Shown piece after piece: positions 5,936-7,052 of a stretch of DNA of 7,052 nucleotides; the first letter of the stretch is position 1; each line of letters opens with the position of its first letter. A program made the translations under genes and the position numbers. This DNA comes from Pseudomonadota bacterium. Its GTDB lineage: Bacteria; Pseudomonadota; Alphaproteobacteria; Paracaedibacterales; CAITNM01. The stretch is taken from contig JAPLON010000043.1 of NCBI GenBank assembly GCA_026400695.1, positions 1-7,052 of the forward strand, written 5' to 3'. The notes beneath the pieces are model-generated. The model was not told where the DNA came from. It ran no database searches and saw nothing but the letters and a program-made list of their open reading frames with translations.

Positions 5936-5942
5936 ACTACGG

Positions 5943-6713
5943 CTATTTCACTAAAGGCAGAAACTCTTTATGCAAGAATTCATTAGCGCACAATACAGAC
6001 TCTACATATATGTCTAAAGGTTTTCCGTCTGTGTTGGTGATAACTCCGCCAGCCTCACGTACTAGAAGTATTCCTGCGGCCATATCCCAGGGTTTTAAGC
6101 CTTCTAAAAAGCATACATCAAAACGCCCTGCGGCAACGTATGCTAGATCGAGAGCACCAGCACCTGTATAACGTAATCCTGAAATCTTACCCTTGATTTT
6201 TTCCGCAGCCGGGTCGTCATGGGAACAGCAAATTAGCAGTGATTCCATATCACGTCTACCTGAAACTCGTAAACGTTTTTGGTTACAAAAAGCACCCTTG
6301 CCTTTTTCTGCCCAAAATAGTTCATCTAGGATTGGTTGATAGGTAACACCTGCAATAATCTCGTTATCAAATTCTAAAGCCAGGTTAATCGCAAAGTGTG
6401 GGTTGCTGTGTAAGAAGTTGGTAGTGCCATCTAAGGGGTCGATAATCCAACGGTGGCGATCATCTCTTCCTGAAATTTCCCCAGCTTCTTCGCACAAAAA
6501 GCCAAAGGTTGGACGGGCTTTGCGTAATTCATCAATAAGTATTTGTTCAGAACGCTTATCAGCAGAGCTTACAAAGTCACCTATTGATTTACGGGTAATT
6601 TGCAAATGGCTTAACTCGCCAAAATCGCGCACTATTCCCCTTGCAGCTTTGTAAACTGCCTGGGACATAACGTTAATTAGGGCTGATTTTGGAGTTTGAG
6701 AAGATCTTACCAT
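5943..6713 (-). CDS. suhB: Inositol-1-monophosphatase family protein SuhB
   Basis: A Mg2+-dependent sugar or inositol phosphatase of the IMPase superfamily, cytoplasmic. SuhB proteins hydrolyse inositol monophosphate in vitro, and in E. coli SuhB also acts with Nus factors on rRNA transcription; which role applies here is unknown. All metal-binding motifs are present: CEEAGE (74-79), WIIDPLDGTTNF (89-100; Asp92 and Asp95 as ligands) and KPWDMAAG (207-214; Asp210). The N-terminal block RKSIGDFVSSADKRSE (41-56) is typical of the family. The length of 256 aa is normal and nothing is missing. ATG 6711-6713 lies 2 bp after the efp stop, with AGG overlapping the junction, so the two genes are very likely co-transcribed and perhaps translationally coupled. 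Confidence 0.95.
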   Translation of the reverse strand: MVRSSQTPKSALINVMSQAVYKAARGIVRDFGELSHLQITRKSIGDFVSSADKRSEQILIDELRKARPTFGFLCEEAGEISGRDDRHRWIIDPLDGTTNFLHSNPHFAINLALEFDNEIIAGVTYQPILDELFWAEKGKGAFCNQKRLRVSGRRDMESLLICCSHDDPAAEKIKGKISGLRYTGAGALDLAYVAAGRFDVCFLEGLKPWDMAAGILLVREAGGVITNTDGKPLDIYVESVLCANEFLHKEFLPLVK

Positions 6714-6715
6714 AC

Positions 6716-7052
6716 CTAATCTTTCGCGCGTTCTACGTAGGTTCCATCAGCTGTGCGTACTACCACCCTGGTGCCAGATTCAATATGGGGTGGAACCATG
6801 ATCTTAATACCATTTTCAAGTATCGCTGGTTTAAATGAAGATGTGGCGGTTTGACCCTTAACTACTGGGTCAGCCTCAGCAATTGCTAGTATCACTGTGT
6901 CTGGCAATCTTACAGAAATAGGGGTACCTTCATACATACACAATTCTACGATCATGTTGTCTTGTAAATATGCTGCCGCATCTCCTACAAAATTTTTAGA
7001 AACATTCATTTGGTCAAAAGTAGTTTGATCCATAAACACTAGGTCATCACCA
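6716..7052 (-). CDS. efp: Elongation factor P, C-terminal two thirds (5' end outside the window)
   Basis: EF-P binds ribosomes stalled on consecutive prolines and stimulates peptide-bond formation. About 112 codons are present, against roughly 188 in the full protein. The frame stays open to the right edge through GDDLVFMDQTTFDQM, the end of the N-terminal domain and the start of the first OB domain. Further matches are VELCMYEGTPISVRLPDTVIL and GQTATSSFKPAILENGIKI, which includes the usual KPA..E.G core, then the C-terminal OB domain ending PPHIESGTRVVVRTADGTYVERA. A GTG at 7037-7039 is internal, not the start. The N-terminal KOW domain, with the lysine-bearing loop that some bacteria modify, is not visible, so its modification type cannot be judged. 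Confidence 0.95.
   Translation of the reverse strand, partial: GDDLVFMDQTTFDQMNVSKNFVGDAAAYLQDNMIVELCMYEGTPISVRLPDTVILAIAEADPVVKGQTATSSFKPAILENGIKIMVPPHIESGTRVVVRTADGTYVERAKD

Larger units (their letters stand above)
5872..5936. repeat. Dyad and repeated half-site at the repeat-protein promoter
   Basis: TAATACT (5873-5879) and AGTATTA (5884-5890) form a perfect 7-bp dyad with a 4-bp centre, overlapping the -10 element and probable transcript start of the cadherin-like gene. The sequence CTAATACTTA, at 5872-5881, recurs at 5927-5936 just upstream of the -35 element, where it forms part of the suhB terminator hairpin. The two copies, 55 bp apart, flank the promoter as paired operator sites might. 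Confidence 0.4.

Noticed and set aside
5943..6713. 3'(2'),5'-bisphosphate nucleotidase (CysQ) or fructose-1,6-bisphosphatase instead of SuhB
   Set aside because: The DPLDGTTNF motif, length and efp linkage fit SuhB-type inositol monophosphatases; CysQ and the bisphosphatases have different surroundings of this motif.

Overview
This is an AT-rich bacterial window. The best taxonomic clue is at its right end, where elongation factor P and a SuhB-type inositol monophosphatase lie back to back on the minus strand, 2 bp apart. The sequence of the phosphatase (RKS..DFVS.AD near the N-terminus, RWIIDPLDGTTNFLHS in motif A) resembles alphaproteobacterial SuhB. Together with the AT-rich intergenic DNA and the secreted eukaryote-type proteases, this suggests a host-associated alphaproteobacterium, perhaps near Rickettsiales or Holosporales. 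That placement is inference.

Layout, left to right. (1) 1-102: perhaps the last codons of a plus-strand gene, otherwise nothing clear. (2) 103-948, minus: an unrecognised small exported protein with an internal duplication. (3) 1128-2186, minus: an exported trypsin-like (S1-fold) serine protease. (4) 2362-3666, plus: an exported papain-like (C1A) cysteine protease, divergent from gene 3 across an AT-rich intergenic region of about 175 bp with a promoter candidate for each. (5) A GC-rich hairpin at 3696-3718 between convergent genes. (6) 3764-4405, minus: a LysE/RhtB-family exporter. (7) 4424-4984: a long non-coding stretch holding several strong hairpins, one of them a good minus-strand terminator, plus what looks like wreckage of coding sequence. 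(8) 4985-5851, minus: an exported protein with two cadherin-like Ig repeats and an odd Trp/Cys-rich C-terminus, behind a near-consensus promoter. (9) 5943-6713 suhB and 6716-7052 efp (5' part outside the window), minus.

The core part is the efp-suhB pair. The rest is accessory and dominated by secreted products: two proteases of different catalytic classes, an orphan secreted protein and an adhesin-like repeat protein. Both proteases are rich in cysteine, which fits folding in an oxidising compartment. A joint role at the host or cell surface is plausible, but the sequence does not prove it. I see no CRISPR array, tRNA, rRNA, transposase or phage gene.
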